A DNA stretch of 64,000 bases, taken from Notolepis coatsorum. Lineage: Eukaryota; Chordata; Actinopteri; Aulopiformes; Paralepididae. A program made the position numbers and the translations under genes. The notes beneath the pieces were generated by a model. That model did not search any database. It saw nothing but the letters and a program-made list of their open reading frames with translations, and was not told where the DNA came from. Positions within the stretch are counted from its first letter, which is position 1. Each line of letters starts with the position of its first letter. The DNA lies in contig OZ020586.1 of assembly GCA_963971535.1 (NCBI GenBank), forward strand, positions 69,485,548 through 69,549,547. The letters run 5' to 3'. Below are positions 22,381-33,849 of this stretch, piece after piece.

Positions 22381-22826
22381 CAGTTCAGTACACTTTCATG
22401 TTACACTGTTCAGTACATTTTCATGTTACACAGTTCAGTACATTTTCATGTTACACAGTTCAGTACACTTTCATGTTACACAGTTCAGTACATTTTCATG
22501 TTACACAGTTCAGTACACTTTCATGTTACACTGTTCAGTACATTTTCATGTTACACAGTTCAGTACACTTTCATTTTACACAGTTCAGTACACTTTCATG
22601 TTACACTGTTCAGTACATTTTCATGTTACACAGTTCAGTACACTTTCATGTTACACTGGTCAGTACATTTTCATGTTACACAGTTCAGTACACTTTCATG
22701 TTACACAGTTCAGTGCACTTTCATGTTACACTGTTCAGTACACTTTCATGTTAAACAGTTCAGTACACCTGTTAAACAGTTCAGTACACTTTAATGTTAA
22801 ACAGTTCAATACACTTTCATGTTACA
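22381..22826. repeat. Minisatellite, 25-bp unit, about 18 copies
   Basis: The unit CAGTTCAGTACACTTTCATG followed by TTACA repeats about 18 times with few substitutions (C/T at position 14, A/T at position 2) and some shortened units at 22760-22800. Because 25 is not a multiple of 3, every forward frame stays open, which produces three overlapping spurious reading frames. It begins about 40 bases upstream of the acceptor of exon 22202-22342. Confidence 0.95.
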
Positions 22827-22897
22827 TTACTGCTAGGGGCGTCACGGTTCTCCAAACGGCTATAGACCATCGATTATCTTTAAAAATATAGGGTTAG

Positions 22898-24300
22898 TGT
22901 TGTGAAGGATCAGATTAAACCGAATATGTATATTTATTTATATATATATATTTAATTGTATTTGTATATCGTTTGATATCCCCTGTATATTCCTTGTACA
23001 ATATGCATTGAATATCCCCGTTTCTACTAAACAGCCCATAATAGTTTCATTCTACCATTGGACGAGAACCTGGCACCAGGTTGCCATACCCCTAGGTCCA
23101 AGTTCAATCGTGCCGCCTAACATGTCGAGGCAACCCCCGGTTCCGCGCAGTAATATGCCGGGCGAAATACGAATGGTACTATTTGTTCATAGCGCATATA
23201 TATATGGCGCTCGTAAAGTAGAACTTTCTTTTAGTCCAGTTCTTTACCCTCCAACAGAGTGACAGACGCAAAAGCCTCCCCACGACGCACGTGCGGTGTA
23301 GTAGGGCCTACTTGGCCCAGAATAGGCATTGAGATATCGTGTAGATTAATAGTTGAATGGTCATAGTTTGGCACCATACCGTCGAGTTGGACGTATTCTA
23401 TTAAGCTAATAATAGTTTATTTATGTATGGTGCATCGTTCGGTTCGAGTTCTACAGTTATCAGTACCCCCATCGTTCCTGACGTTATCTGGACGCTTATC
23501 CAGGCTGGTCAGACCCCTAGTGGTGATTGCATCCGAGGAGCTCCGGGTCAAGAGCGACTGGACCTGTATATTGGATTGCTCTACCCGACGACGGCGAGCC
23601 TTCCACGGCTCTTGGATTATGCTTTGTGTGCTTTGATTATTCCATGGATAAAGGCCAACACTGCCGAGTGTTGGAATTACCCCCCGGAGAGGACTCCAGG
23701 TGAGGCGGCGCTCTACACGTGAGGTCGCACCACGTCTCTCCGTTGTGGACCGGCAGATACCGTTCCACAGAGGGTCCAGCTGTATTCGTCTGCGGCCCGA
23801 GGTTCTGTGGGCACTGTGTCCAAGACTTTGGATTCTCCCAAGACACCGTCGGCCAGATGGGATACCGCCAGCGGCTTCTCTAACCCCCCCCTCCTACTGT
23901 CTTACAACCAGCGGGACCCCCCCCCCCCCCCTTAGTGTATCCAGCTATAATCATTTAAGTACCATCGCTATCGTTTCCTAAATATTCCAGGTTGTATACT
24001 TACTCCCTGCGCAACCAGAGATTGGACATTCAATGTTGATTTACCTACGAATACTCATTTGCCATAAAAGTGCATATTCAATATTTCAAATCATAAATGT
24101 AATTAAGTGATCGTTGTATACACCTTTTGCTGTATTAAATATTCGATTTGGTACATTTGTGTTGGTTCGTTTCATCAGGTGGGAAAGTGTTCATCATACT
24201 TATATCTTGTACTGGGTGGCCAGAAGTTAAAGTACATGAGGTAGTGGTATTAAATATCATATCTAACAATACAGTCAGGGAATTGTACCCCTCAGCTACA
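22898..24300 (+). mobile_element. BEL/Pao solo LTR, 1403 bp, GTTAG target duplication
   Basis: It begins TGTTGTGAAGGATCAGATTA and ends CCCCTCAGCTACA, the same termini as the LTRs of BEL elements A and B in this window. The 5-bp GTTAG duplication flanks it (22893-22897, 24301-24305). No internal sequence remains, so the element was lost by LTR-LTR recombination. Short open frames inside it are not genes. It lies in the SENP6-like intron between exons 27836 and 22202. Confidence 0.9.
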
Positions 24301-24305
24301 GTTAG

Positions 24306-24747
24306 GGTAACAACAGCTACTACAAGGACAGTTTTCAACATAATAGATCAGTCAGATTGGTTGGGATACCTTGGTATAATTACAGTTAACAAATGAGACC
24401 ATTGCTGAAACAAACGGTAGCCTAATTCTCAAGACCATGTTTAGTCGTTGTTTCAGGCCAACTTACATGGAGGATTGTTATGGAGAGGAGAGGATGAATA
24501 GTTATTTTTGTAAATTATATTAAATAATTTTTGTTGATGAAGTAGGTTTTGTTCAGAAAGGCTTCCTTTGCATTGGATCTGACCTGGGCACACAATATCA
24601 ATATAAAATAAAGGATATTGATAATGTACTTGGTCGTGGTCTTGTTCATAAAGCTCATGGAAGCAATATTTTTGCCACACCGGTGGCAAGGGAAGCAGGA
24701 GGGTTTTACAGTTCTGTTTCTCAATCTCTTCCATGGCCATAGTGTCT
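24306..24747. other. Intron sequence, one unassigned open stretch
   Basis: A minus-strand frame of 95 codons (24453-24740) has no family resemblance and no splice context fitting the SENP6-like exon series. I do not call it a gene. Confidence 0.25.
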
Positions 24748-24876
24748 AAACGTAATGCAGGCTACTGGTGAGGTAACGTTAACTAGCAGCTACACTGCAT
24801 GTTCTCTCAAAGTAATGCACGGCTAGTACTGGTGAGCTGGTTAAGTAGCAGCTATGCTGTGTGTTCTCTAAAATTA
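24748..24876. repeat. Minisatellite block A (about 62-bp unit)
   Basis: Two units of TAATGCAGGCTACTGGTGAG, then GTAACGTTAACTAGCAGCTA, then CACTGCATGTTCTCT. The same unit forms block B at 26219-26446, so one array was apparently split by 1.3 kb of other sequence. Confidence 0.8.
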
Positions 24877-25226
24877 TACAACGGCATGCAAATTTCTCGA
24901 TTCTGATTGGCTGAAACAGTCCATTTACACGTCTTTATTGGCAACAATCCACGGTCCTGGGCTCAGGACCCGCCCACAACCGAATCACATATCACTCCAC
25001 CGGCTCACTCCGGGAGAATGTTGATAGCGCCATAACGACTAAATATGAAGCGATTCTGTCAAGGGGAATGTGTTAGTCCTTTAAACAATGTTGGATGATG
25101 TAATTGATGGGTCTTGAGTCAATCTAGAACAAAAGAAAAATCGCGAATTGATTGATTGATTTAAATTTCTACTTCCTTCCCACTGACTGCAGCGTTCACT
25201 CTCACACTGTCCGACGCTGGCGTACC

Positions 25227-25469
<243 letters not shown>

Positions 25470-25721
25470 GTCTGCAACAGAGTCAGACTGAGAGAGAAGC
25501 AGCGCTGTTTTAAGTGAGCATGGTCTATTGAATTGATTGGTTGATTGCTAATTTTATTACTGTACCCCTGGTTTCCAACTGGTTAAGTTTAGGCTAAAAG
25601 AAATAAATAAAAAAATAGGGCGAAGAAAACGTTTTTTTTCCTATAGGGCAAAGAAAACTTTTTAATTTGTTTTACCTACTTTATATAGAAGCATCTAAGA
25701 ATGAAGTTCTATGGAAAGTAG

Positions 25722-25808
25722 GTCTGCATTCCCTTAACAATTGTGTGTATTGAGCCGTACTGTATTGTACCCATTCTGCATCTGGTAATAAAATTTTCAA
25801 TCAATCAT
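25722..25808 (+). repeat. LINE 3' end fragment (2A-motif LINE family)
   Basis: GTCTGCATTCCCTTAACAAT, TGTATTGAGCCGTACTGTAT and an AATCAATCATT tail match the 3' UTR of the LINE at 41934-46390. Heavily 5'-truncated. Confidence 0.75.
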
Positions 25809-25964
25809 TCCAATAATACACAGTTGGATGTGTTAGTTGGTTGGATGCACTTCAAGCTGCTTCCACCATGAGGCAACTTCTCTCAATCATTCCAATAATA
25901 CACAGTTGGATGTGTTAGTTTGGTTGGATGCACTTCAAGCTGCTTCCACATGGAGGCAACTTGT
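25804..25964. repeat. Tandem duplication of about 83 bp
   Basis: The block starting ATTCCAATAATACACAGTTG and running to GAGGCAACTT occurs twice in direct orientation (about 25806-25880 and 25888-25963) with a few small differences. Confidence 0.8.
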
Positions 25965-26105
25965 CTTTTTTGTAGTTGTGGGAACTACTTTTTCTGGCGG
26001 ATGGTTTTTTCAATAAATCTTCGATTAATGTGTGTTTATTGTATAGAAATAAGGTTGGATGAATCTGGCAGTTGTATAAAAGCTTTACACCACTTGCAGT
26101 CGTGA

Positions 26106-26201
26106 TTTGTGAACAATAAACCATGCCTAGGGGGGTCTAACGACCCTCGGCTGCGCCTCGGGCCTAACGACCACCCCTAGGCATGGTTTATTGTTCACAA
26201 A
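26106..26201. repeat. Palindrome with perfect 28-bp arms
   Basis: TTTGTGAACAATAAACCATG with following CCTAGGGG (26106-26133) is exactly inverted at 26174-26201, around a 40-base GC-rich loop that itself repeats CTAACGACC. It is probably the end of a fold-back type mobile element between the two minisatellite blocks. Confidence 0.85.
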
Positions 26202-26218
26202 CCACTCCTGCGCGTGAT

Positions 26219-26446
26219 GTAATGCTTAAGTAATGCACGGCTACTGGTGAGCTGGTTAACTAGCAGCTACTCTGTGTGTTCCCAAAAAAGTAATGCAGGC
26301 TATTGGTGAGCTAATGTTGACTAGCAGCTATGCTTTGTGTTCTCTAAAAATAATATATGCTAGTACTGGTGAGCTAACGTTAACTAGCAGCTATGCTGTG
26401 TGTTCCCTAAAAGTAATGCAGGCTACTGGTGAGCTGGTTAACCTGT
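26219..26446. repeat. Minisatellite block B (about 62-bp unit)
   Basis: About four units of the same repeat as 24748-24876, with TACTGGTGAGCTGGTTAACT and GTGTGTTCTCTAAAAGTAAT recognisable in each. Confidence 0.85.
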
Positions 26447-26793
26447 GAAGGATATGGCTGGTTTTCGTTGGGATTATAAAAAGTGAATTGAGCGAACGAT
26501 GAGAGAGAATGAGACAGATAGATATAGATATTTAGATATATTAAACTTTTGTTTTTCCTCCTTCATTTCATTCTGTATTAGACCTTTTGTAAATAAATGT
26601 AATGTATAAATGGATGTAAATAAACTATCCTTTTTTATATGAAACGACCATAATCTTACACCTGTTAAGCCCCGGTACCGGGCCGAGATGTATTTAGCGT
26701 TGCACAAATAGATCAATAGAGTCCGTATTAACCTCTAAACATGCGGGCACATTTAGCATAAAACGCCTGTTGATTGCATACTTAACCTCTAAA

Positions 26794-27324
26794 CTCATTG
26801 ACTGCCATCAACTTTCACCATCTTTACTAAATGGCGCCAGCGTTATTAACTATTTTAGCGATGTTTGTAGACCCATCGTGTGTTCTGTATTATAGCTATG
26901 GAGACAATAGTATGGCTCATTTGACAGGCATTGTTCATAGTCCATTACTGAGTAATTAGTTCATTTCTACACACTGTAGTTTGTTACACGCTACACATCG
27001 CCCCATTTCCAAAAGAATCCAGTCTTTTTCCATAGATTGCAAGATATGACACATTATAAGCAATAAGCCCAAATCGTTATGGTTGATCGCCTGAAGCTCC
27101 AAATACTCCCAAATCAAAAAGGTATATACTATGTACATATGTGTCTTCACAAAATCATCAGGGGGGGGGGGGGGGGGGGGTCGTTTTAACTCAAAACTGT
27201 GATCGTTACCAAAAGCAAGTTTTACAATGGATCAATGTAGCCACATAACGTAAGCGCTCTACAGATATTGAGTGTCAGTTTGTAAAATGTCCGGTATCAA
27301 TGGTAATACCAGTGTTGTCATGAG
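26794..27324 (-). mobile_element. Possible short, old member of the TTAA family
   Basis: Ends CTCATTGACTGCC and, inverted, CTCATGACAACAC resemble copy 1. A long G-run followed by TCGTTTTAA at 27163-27190 and a minus-strand GGTAACGAT at about 27205 mimic the order of C-run and splice donor in other copies. Flanking TTAA is not intact (TAAA, TTTA). The call is tentative. Confidence 0.3.
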
Positions 27325-27835
27325 TTTATTAGTCATGGGAAACCCTAGCGAGCCGTTTATTTTTTTAAAGTGACACACGCGATTGTTATGTGCATAACAG
27401 TTGTGCACGTACACAAAGGCCTGCTGCTAACATAGGTGCCTGCAAGCTACCTAGCGGGGAGTGGCTTTGGAGGCATTCTGGTGTGTTCTGATTGGGGAGT
27501 GTTGTCGAATTTGGTTTAAGGATTTGAAAATATTTCTACATTCTGCCGCCAAATCAACTCTTGCTCGTTTAATTAGAGCGCAAAGGCAACGTTTAGTAAC
27601 GTGATAACAAACCTATTAATACCAAAGTTATTCATTGCTTTAGTAGGCGTAGGCCTAAGTGTTTATTTGCATATTTGAGCGGGGAAGTGAGATCCGATGC
27701 GTACATACGCAAACTGACGTACTTAAGAGCTGTCCAACAGGCTACAAGAATGTTGAGATGGGGCCGATTTGGCCCCCATGCCGTAGTTTGGGCAGCCCTG
27801 GCTTAGAGCCCTCTGCGCAGCAGTAATAAACATAC
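27325..27835. other. Intron sequence ending in a hAT-like terminus
   Basis: GCCCCCATGCCGTAGTTTGG then GCAGCCCTG at 27770-27799 looks like the inverted right end of a hAT element (CAGGGCTGCCCAAACTACGG). I could not find the matching left end or the duplication. Confidence 0.3.
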
Positions 27836-28071
27836 CTGAACCGTTCTGCGGTGTCTCCTGGTGAATGGGATTTTCATGTCGACATCTTCAGAGAACTCAT
27901 TGGTGATAACGCCTCGCTTGCGTGTCCTGTTCACCGCTGCCTCCACTCTGCCCCGAGAGGGCGCTGCTGAAGAATGGGCGGAGTCTGCGTGTCGAGGGGA
28001 AACACTTTGCAGTCTATCGATACACCCTGTGCTGGCATCATCTTTCTCCTCCTCATCGCTGGACAGGACAG
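27836..28071 (-). CDS. senp6: SENP6-like SUMO protease exon (acidic/Ser-rich region)
   Basis: On the minus strand TGTTTCTAG precedes 2 carry-over bases and VLSSDEEEKDD, then SVSPRHADSAHSSAAPSRG, RVEAAVNRTRKRG and KIPFTRRHRRTVQ, ending before GTATGT. Human SENP6 has [30 protein letters not shown] and VEAALN in the same order. Length 236 (2 + 78 codons), leaving in phase 0, which matches the start of exon 22202-22342. This is the most upstream exon of the gene I can find; earlier exons must lie to the right in or beyond the window. Confidence 0.85.
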
Positions 28072-28194
28072 CTAGAAACAGAACAGAGCATTGGAAATGA
28101 CACTTAGGCCCATTTCACACAGGAGAATGACAAATTATTAATAATTATTATTATTAATTACTATTATTACTGGTATCGGTTCAAAAGTGAAGGT

Positions 28195-28885
28195 ACCCAA
28201 CCCTAGTGGGCATGTATGACTGCCAATGGAACTGGTTCCCTTGTATTTATTGATGATGTTGCTGACAAAAGCAGTAGCAAGTGTTTCGGGCAATATTATC
28301 TGCTCATATTCAGCCAAATGTTTCACAACTGGGCTTCAAAGTGTAGATGGACAATGAATGACCTGAAGCATACTGTGAAAGCAACAAACGTTTTTTAAGG
28401 CAAAGAAGTGGAATGCTATGCAATGGCCAAATCAATCACCTGACCTGAATAGAATTGTGCATGCATTTCACTTGCTGAAGACAAAACTGAAGGGAAAATA
28501 CCCCAAGAACAAGCAGGAACTGAAGACAGTAGATGCATAGTAGAGCATCACCAGGGACGAAACCCAGTGTCTGGTGATGTCTATGGGTTCCAGACTTCAG
28601 GCTATCATCCACTGCAAAGGATTCGCAACCAAGTATTAAAAGTGACCATTTTATTTATGGATTGTTAGTTTGTACAATTACTTTGTCCCTTAAAAAAGGG
28701 GGGTGCACATGTAGAAACTGTTGTCATTTCTACACGGTTCACACGATTTTGATGTAAATAACCTCAATTTAAAGCTGAAAGCCTGTACTTAGAGCACATC
28801 ATGATTGTTTCATTTCAAGTCCATTGTGGTGTTGTACAGAGCCAAATTATGAACATTGCGTCAATGTCCAAATATTTATAGACCT
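28195..28885 (+). pseudogene. Tc1/mariner transposase, C-terminal half, degenerate
   Basis: Reading through stops, 28230-28640 gives GSLVFIDDV, LKHTVKATNVF and, in shifted frames, SPDLNRIVHAFHLLKTKLKG and KYPKNKQELKTV. These correspond to the Tc1 transposase block around the second Asp (NDPKHTAKAT) and the Glu (SPDLNPIE). The acidic residues are changed, and frameshifts break the frame. GTCCAAATATTTATAGACCTG minus its last base, ending near 28885, resembles a Tc1 terminal repeat. The N-terminal half and left end are missing. Confidence 0.7.
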
Positions 28886-29168
28886 GGTTCTAAAGGGGAG
28901 TCTCGTCACTCTGGTGTGGTTCCATTGAGCACATTTCCATTCGATATCTTGAGGCGAGAAGTCATTGATAAATGTTTTTTTTTTTTTGTAATAGGCCCTA
29001 ATCATTTGGCATAAGATATTGATGGCTAGTGCATTTGTTTGGCTATTGTGTCACAAAGTAAATAAACTCACTTTGAAATGGTGACTGCCGTTTCATTTAT
29101 GTTTAATGTCAACCTTGTTTTATTTGTATGTATGCTCTTTGACTGCCAGAGTGGAGTGGACTCAACCA

Positions 29169-30082
29169 TAGATTGATAAGATTTTATCGATACGATTCCA
29201 TTATCTTTTTTTTTGATCAAATGTTTTATTTTCTCTTTTTTTACATGAAACAAGACAAACAATACAGTAACAGTAATAATCAACAATAACTCACAGGACA
29301 ATAACAGAAATAATAATAACAATAATGACAGACCGGTAATTAAATCAGAGTGAAAATAGACTAAAAGACATAAAAATAATAAATACAATACATGGACACG
29401 ATTCCATTCCATTCCATTATCGATTCAGTTTATCGATTTCCTTATCGATTCCTGATATATTTATAATTTGCATAAATATATTGGAAATGCAACATAACTA
29501 AGCTGGTTAGAATAACAACATGCAACTTGACATTTCTGATTGTCATTTATCATTTATTGTTGAGCTCCCACGTCAGTCAAAAATACAAAAACTGTAAAAA
29601 AAAATTAACTATACACTTAAATAAAAGAATGTATTTGAGAACTAATTTAATCTATTGAACTGTAGTTGCATAAAAAATTATTGCAAAAGAGAATTTGTTA
29701 GCAATAACCTACCTGAATAAATAATGGCCAGCTCAGTGGTCTCTCTCTGTGTCTTTCTGCAATGAGCATGGCTATTTAGCTAGCTAGTGGCTAACGTTAC
29801 TTTACCATGTAAATGAATGACTAGGATGCAAAGCACTTTGAGTTTTCACTGCACACACAAAATGGTTGCAATATCGAGCCCTTTAGGTTTTCCTAGTCAA
29901 GGAATCAAATAGTCTGCTATGGCTGCATGCGTGACGCTAACGTTATTGTTTTTAAATGCGCAACTGTCGGAAAAACATGACATCGATAAGAGGAATCGAT
30001 AGTCACGGAGGCATGCGATTCAAGGAATCGGACAATTAGGAACCGGTTCCCAATCGATTCAGATTCTTGATTCCCATCCCTA
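29169..30082. mobile_element. hAT-type MITE, CTCAACCA target duplication
   Basis: Perfect CTCAACCA (29161-29168, 30083-30090) flanks ends TAGATTGATAAG and, inverted, TAGGGATGGGAATCAAGAAT. The ends match only loosely, but both sides repeat ATCGATTCC motifs, a known fish hAT MITE style. A poly-T-headed insertion at about 29207-29397 is flanked by ACGATTCCATT on both sides and looks like a minus-strand retroposed piece. Confidence 0.7.
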
Positions 30083-30090
30083 CTCAACCA

Positions 30091-30230
30091 TGATGACTTG
30101 GACTCGGACACGGACTAGGGTAATGGGGGACTCGACTCTGGCTCTTCTTTGGTGACTCAGGCTTGGACTCGGACACTGGGGACTCGAGACTCGACTTGGA
30201 CTCGAGATTTAGTGACTCGACTACAACACT
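30091..30230. repeat. GACTCG-rich repeat tract
   Basis: GACTCGGACACGGACT, GACTCGACTCTGG and GACTTGGACTCGAG recur. The tract resembles the inside of a fish MITE that the hAT element at 29169-30082 may have entered. Boundaries are not clear. Confidence 0.35.
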
Positions 30231-30361
30231 TCAGAGCTAACCTTCCTACCCATATAGCTAGTTCCTGTTACGTTGGTTGTCCCCATCTCGATGGTCCACA
30301 GTAAGAGTTCATTGTCACTGCATCGGCCTGTAGTCAATATAGTTTTCCATACATAAACAAC

Positions 30362-30717
30362 ACGTGGGGCGGCGTGGCTCAGGGGTAGAGCGGGTCGTCC
30401 AATGATCGAAGGGTTGGTGGTTCGAATCCCGCTCAAGCCCATGTCCATCCCACTGCCGTTGTGTCCTTGGGCAAGACACTTAACCTACTTGCCTCGTATG
30501 AATGTGTATGCATGTGAATGAATGTTGGTGGTGGTCGGAGGGGCCGTAGGCGATGATTATTCGCCACGCTTCCATGAGTCTGGCTGCAATTGTAGCTTAC
30601 CACCACCGGTATGACTGTGTATGAACGAATAATGGACTCTGTAAGCGCTCTGGGGTCACTGGTGTGTCATGAAGAGCGCTATATAAATCCAATCCATTAT
30701 TATTATTATTATTATTC
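30362..30717 (+). repeat. tRNA-derived SINE with ATT tail
   Basis: GGCGGCGTGGCTCAGGGGTA (A box) and GTGGTTCGAATCCCGCTC (B box) form a clear tRNA-like head. TCCTTGGGCAAGACACTTAA is the conserved body of a widespread fish SINE and the element ends in an ATT repeat, as for L2-mobilised SINEs. No convincing duplication was found at the flanks. Confidence 0.8.
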
Positions 30718-30766
30718 ACAAAGAATGGATTGCACGTGCTAATTGCACCCTTACTTACAATTCATT

Positions 30767-32022
30767 ATGAATTGAAAATGGGGGACCCTGATGTAAACAA
30801 GACGAAAGTCTCTCTGGTCTGCATCCAGGGGAGGAAACCAACTTTTTGGCTTACCAGCCAACTGGCGAGTAGATGATTTTTTTTACCAGCCAAACAGATT
30901 TTTTACCAGCCAAAAATAAAAGCGCTAATTGTGATAATTACTCTTTGTATGTCTTCGTCTAAATAGATTTTCAATCATAGTAATAATCACACTGTGTCTC
31001 TACTCTTTAAAATATTAGCATAAAACATAGTAACATGAAAGAGGGAACTATCCTGGAGTGGGTTGGGCTGAACTGGGCAGTGAAAGATGCTGGGCTGGAC
31101 TGGGTTGGGCAGGGAAAGTTGGGCTGGTCTAGGTTGGACTGGGTTGGGCAGTGAAAGATGCTGGGCTGGACTGGGTTAGGCTGGGTTGGGCTGGGTTGCA
31201 CTGGACTGGGTTGGGCAGTGAAAGATGCTGGGCTGGACTGGGTTAGGCTGTGCTGGGTTGCACTGGACTGGGTTGGGCTGGACAAGAGATGCTGGAATGG
31301 ACTGGACTAAATACTGGTTGAGCGGGGCATGGTGAGTGTTCATTTTCCCCCTTCCTCTCCCAAACTGTTCCTACAATTGTTTTATGTTGCATGATGATCA
31401 TGAATACATTTATTATGTATTGTATTTTTTATGTTTAAATATCAACATTATCTGTCCATCCTCAGTAAATACTATCAATATAATACTCCTGACTTCATCT
31501 GGTCTTTTCAAACGCACACACAGAATGCCCCCCGCCCCCCTCCTCCTTCCCCAGTCCCCTCTCCTCTCTCAGGGTTAGCTGCTTAGCTTAGTTAGCTTAA
31601 GCAGCTAACGTAAGGTTAATAGGTCTGCCCACGCGACGTGGGCATAAAGGAATGGCGACGATGCAAAGCATGTTAGATGCATTTGACCCGTTGCGGGAAA
31701 AAACTGCACAGACTTATATCGGGTCGCAAAATAGGCGCTCTGTAGCCCTGTTCTGCTATACAGAGCTACACAGCGTTTCAGACTACTGGGCGGATACGAC
31801 TCGCCGGATTTTCAAAATAAGAGTTTCGCAATATGAACAGATCCTTTTTTGTTTTGTTTTCTTTACTCGCCAGTGTGGCGAGTGGTCTTCATGAATCATT
31901 CGCCAAACATAGAAAATACTCGCATTTGGCGAGTAAAATGGCCTAATTTCCTCCCTTAACAATTGTGTGTATTGAGCCGTACTGTGTTGTACCCATTCTG
32001 CAATCTGTTAATAAAATGTTCA
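30767..32022 (+). repeat. LINE 3' end fragment split by a MITE-like insert
   Basis: 30767-30828 (TGAAAATGGGGGACCCTGAT to CTGCATCC) and 31952-32022 (TTAACAATTG to AATCTGTTAATAAAATG) are the two parts of one LINE 3' UTR, the same family as at 41.9 kb. Between them is about 1.12 kb with ends GGGAGGAAACC and, inverted, GGGAGGAAATT, and CTGGCGAGTA and GGCGAGTAAA motifs on both sides. The insert holds a TGGGCTGGACTGGGTTGGGC minisatellite at about 31070-31290. Confidence 0.65.
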
Positions 32023-32089
32023 ATACATTTTCAATTCATAATGGATTGTAAGTAAGGGTGCAATTAGCACCGTGCAATCCATTCTTTGT

Positions 32090-32400
32090 GGATCCCGCCC
32101 TTGGTGTACAAATACCACCATTGTGAGACACTGCTCTGCTAACATGGAATATATCATGATTAAGTGCAGACCTTTCTACCAGCCCAGTGACTGCAGCCTG
32201 TATATACCTTCCGATGCTAATGCCAAGCTAGCAATGAAGGAACTGCATGCGGCCATTAGCAAACAGCAGAATTTCAATCACTCCAACCTAAAGACTGTGC
32301 TCCCCAAATACCACCAGCATGTATCTTGCCCCACAAGAGGAGACAAAACACTAGATCATGTTTACTACAACATAACGGATGCATACAAAGCCATTCCATA
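32090..32400 (+). pseudogene. LINE endonuclease fragment
   Basis: The frame reads KCRPFYQPSDCSLYIPSDAN, LKTVLPKYHQHVSCPTRGDK and LDHVYYNITDAYKAIP. This matches the APE-type endonuclease of a common fish LINE, where CPTRGDKTLDHVY is highly conserved. It starts and stops abruptly. The same region appears again at 33850, so these are separate copies or a duplication. Confidence 0.7.
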
Positions 32401-32683
32401 GCTAGTTCCTGTTACATTGCCCTCATCTCAATGGTCCACTCCACAGTAAGAGTGCATTGCCACTGCATCGGGCTGTAGTCATATAATTTTCCATACATTG
32501 GGTCTTGAAAGGTTGTTGACTATGTTAGTTTATTCAGTATTTTTTGTATTTTACTTAATAGTTAGTATACTGACAAATGTGTTTTTCGCATTACATTTTA
32601 ACCACATCAACATATTCAAACTGACACTGTTGGCGAGCGGGGTGTCTATAGAGAATATCATCATCACAATTTTTAAAATCGGC

Positions 32684-33243
32684 TCATGGGATAAACTTGT
32701 TACTGATGCACAAACCTTGTCCTTTGTTTTTCTGTCTCTTCTTTGATTTCCGAGGTTTCCACTCATCACCGCTGTCATCCGTCTCAGTTCCAGAACAGTC
32801 AGAAGAGAGGGGCTGGCCATCTCTAGATGGTTCTAACTTTAAATCACCAGCTGGATCTAAATGACTGGATGGTTCTGATACTCCACAGTCGGATGGTTCT
32901 GATACACCACAGTACTCTTCATCAGGTTCTGTTTTCATCTGTTCAGTTGAGGTGCTGGCTACAGGCTCTGCCTCTCTGTTTTCCCCAGTCTGGGTTTGTT
33001 TAAACCAAAAGGACTGAGGTTTATCTTCAACATGTTCACTTCTCACAGAGACAGGAGTGGATAAGAACTTTATTAAATCAGCCTCCTCCGGATCTTGAAG
33101 CTGCTCTCCCTCCTCACTGGTCCATAGTTCCTCCTGTTCCTCTTTAATATGTAGGGGCTCTGGCTCATACTGGCCCAGACTGGGGCTCCTCTCCGGCTGC
33201 TCAGGGGGAACCTCCTCTTCACAGACAGAGAGCTGTTGGGGGT
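32684..33243 (-). CDS. Fish-type C2H2 zinc-finger protein, exon 2 (no fingers found)
   Basis: On the minus strand TCTCCCTCCCTCCAG precedes a 2-base carry-over and PQQLSVCEEEVPPEQPE, then EPLHIKEEQEELWTSEEG, acidic and Ser-rich repeats (CGVSEPSDCGVSEPSS), and GDEWKPRKSKKRQKNKG. This is the typical linker exon of the large teleost zinc-finger family, including the SUMO-site-like IKEE motifs. In most members the C2H2 fingers follow in the same exon; here the frame stops at 32684 and no finger (CxxC...HxxxH) is seen. A possible donor ACAAG|GTTTGT near 32715 could lead to another exon. It may be a truncated pseudogene. Confidence 0.7.
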
Positions 33244-33259
33244 CTGGAGGGAGGGAGAA

Positions 33260-33849
33260 AATAATATGAATAGCAAACATGAAGATACAGTAGATAACTA
33301 TTCATAATTTAAGTCAAAACCTTAGCAACTAAAAATAAACATTAAAAATAACATCCTAAAAACAAGACATTGTAGTTTTTGAAGCAGATACACAGTTGGA
33401 GCCATTTTCTTGATGAACAACCACTCAGTGCAGTGATTGCACGCAGCATCTCAAAACCACATCAACAAAACCAATGTTGATAAAAGCTAACCTACAGAAG
33501 AACGATTGCTAATCCTGTCCGACTAAAAGCAGATGCTGATGATTACTTCTGGACAGACCAAGATCCCTCATCTATTTGAACCAGAATTTACAGAGGAGGA
33601 ACCACAGTCAAACAGCCTGGGGCTGGGGGAGAAGCAGAACACATGGTAAAATACACAAGATACAACCTAAGGTTGTTTGAGTTGTTGGAAGGTGTATTTC
33701 TTCACTTTTGACGAAGCTAGGCTAGCCGCTGTAACCTGCTTCTAGTTCTTGTGTTAAGCTAGGCTAGCCGCTGTAACAGCAAACAGCAAGAAAAACTAAA
33801 ACAATTATTGTCATTATTGATGCCTGTAGCTAACTTTTTCCCAAGGACA
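33260..33849. other. Intron 1 of the zinc-finger gene, proximal part
   Basis: A short direct repeat GCTAGGCTAGCCGCTGTAAC occurs at 33716 and 33761. No other feature is recognised. Confidence 0.3.

Noticed and set aside
22266-22891. Three overlapping frames of 123-185 codons with CYTVQYTFMLH-type repeats
   Set aside because: They are translations of the 25-bp minisatellite in its three frames.
23423-23981. Plus-strand frames of 69-99 codons, and minus-strand frames at 56045-56571 and 62436-62965
   Set aside because: All lie inside BEL LTRs and recur between LTR copies; no gene-like features.
24453-24740. 95-codon minus-strand frame as an extra SENP6-like exon
   Set aside because: No homology to the expected segment, and exons 27836 and 22202 already join in phase without it.
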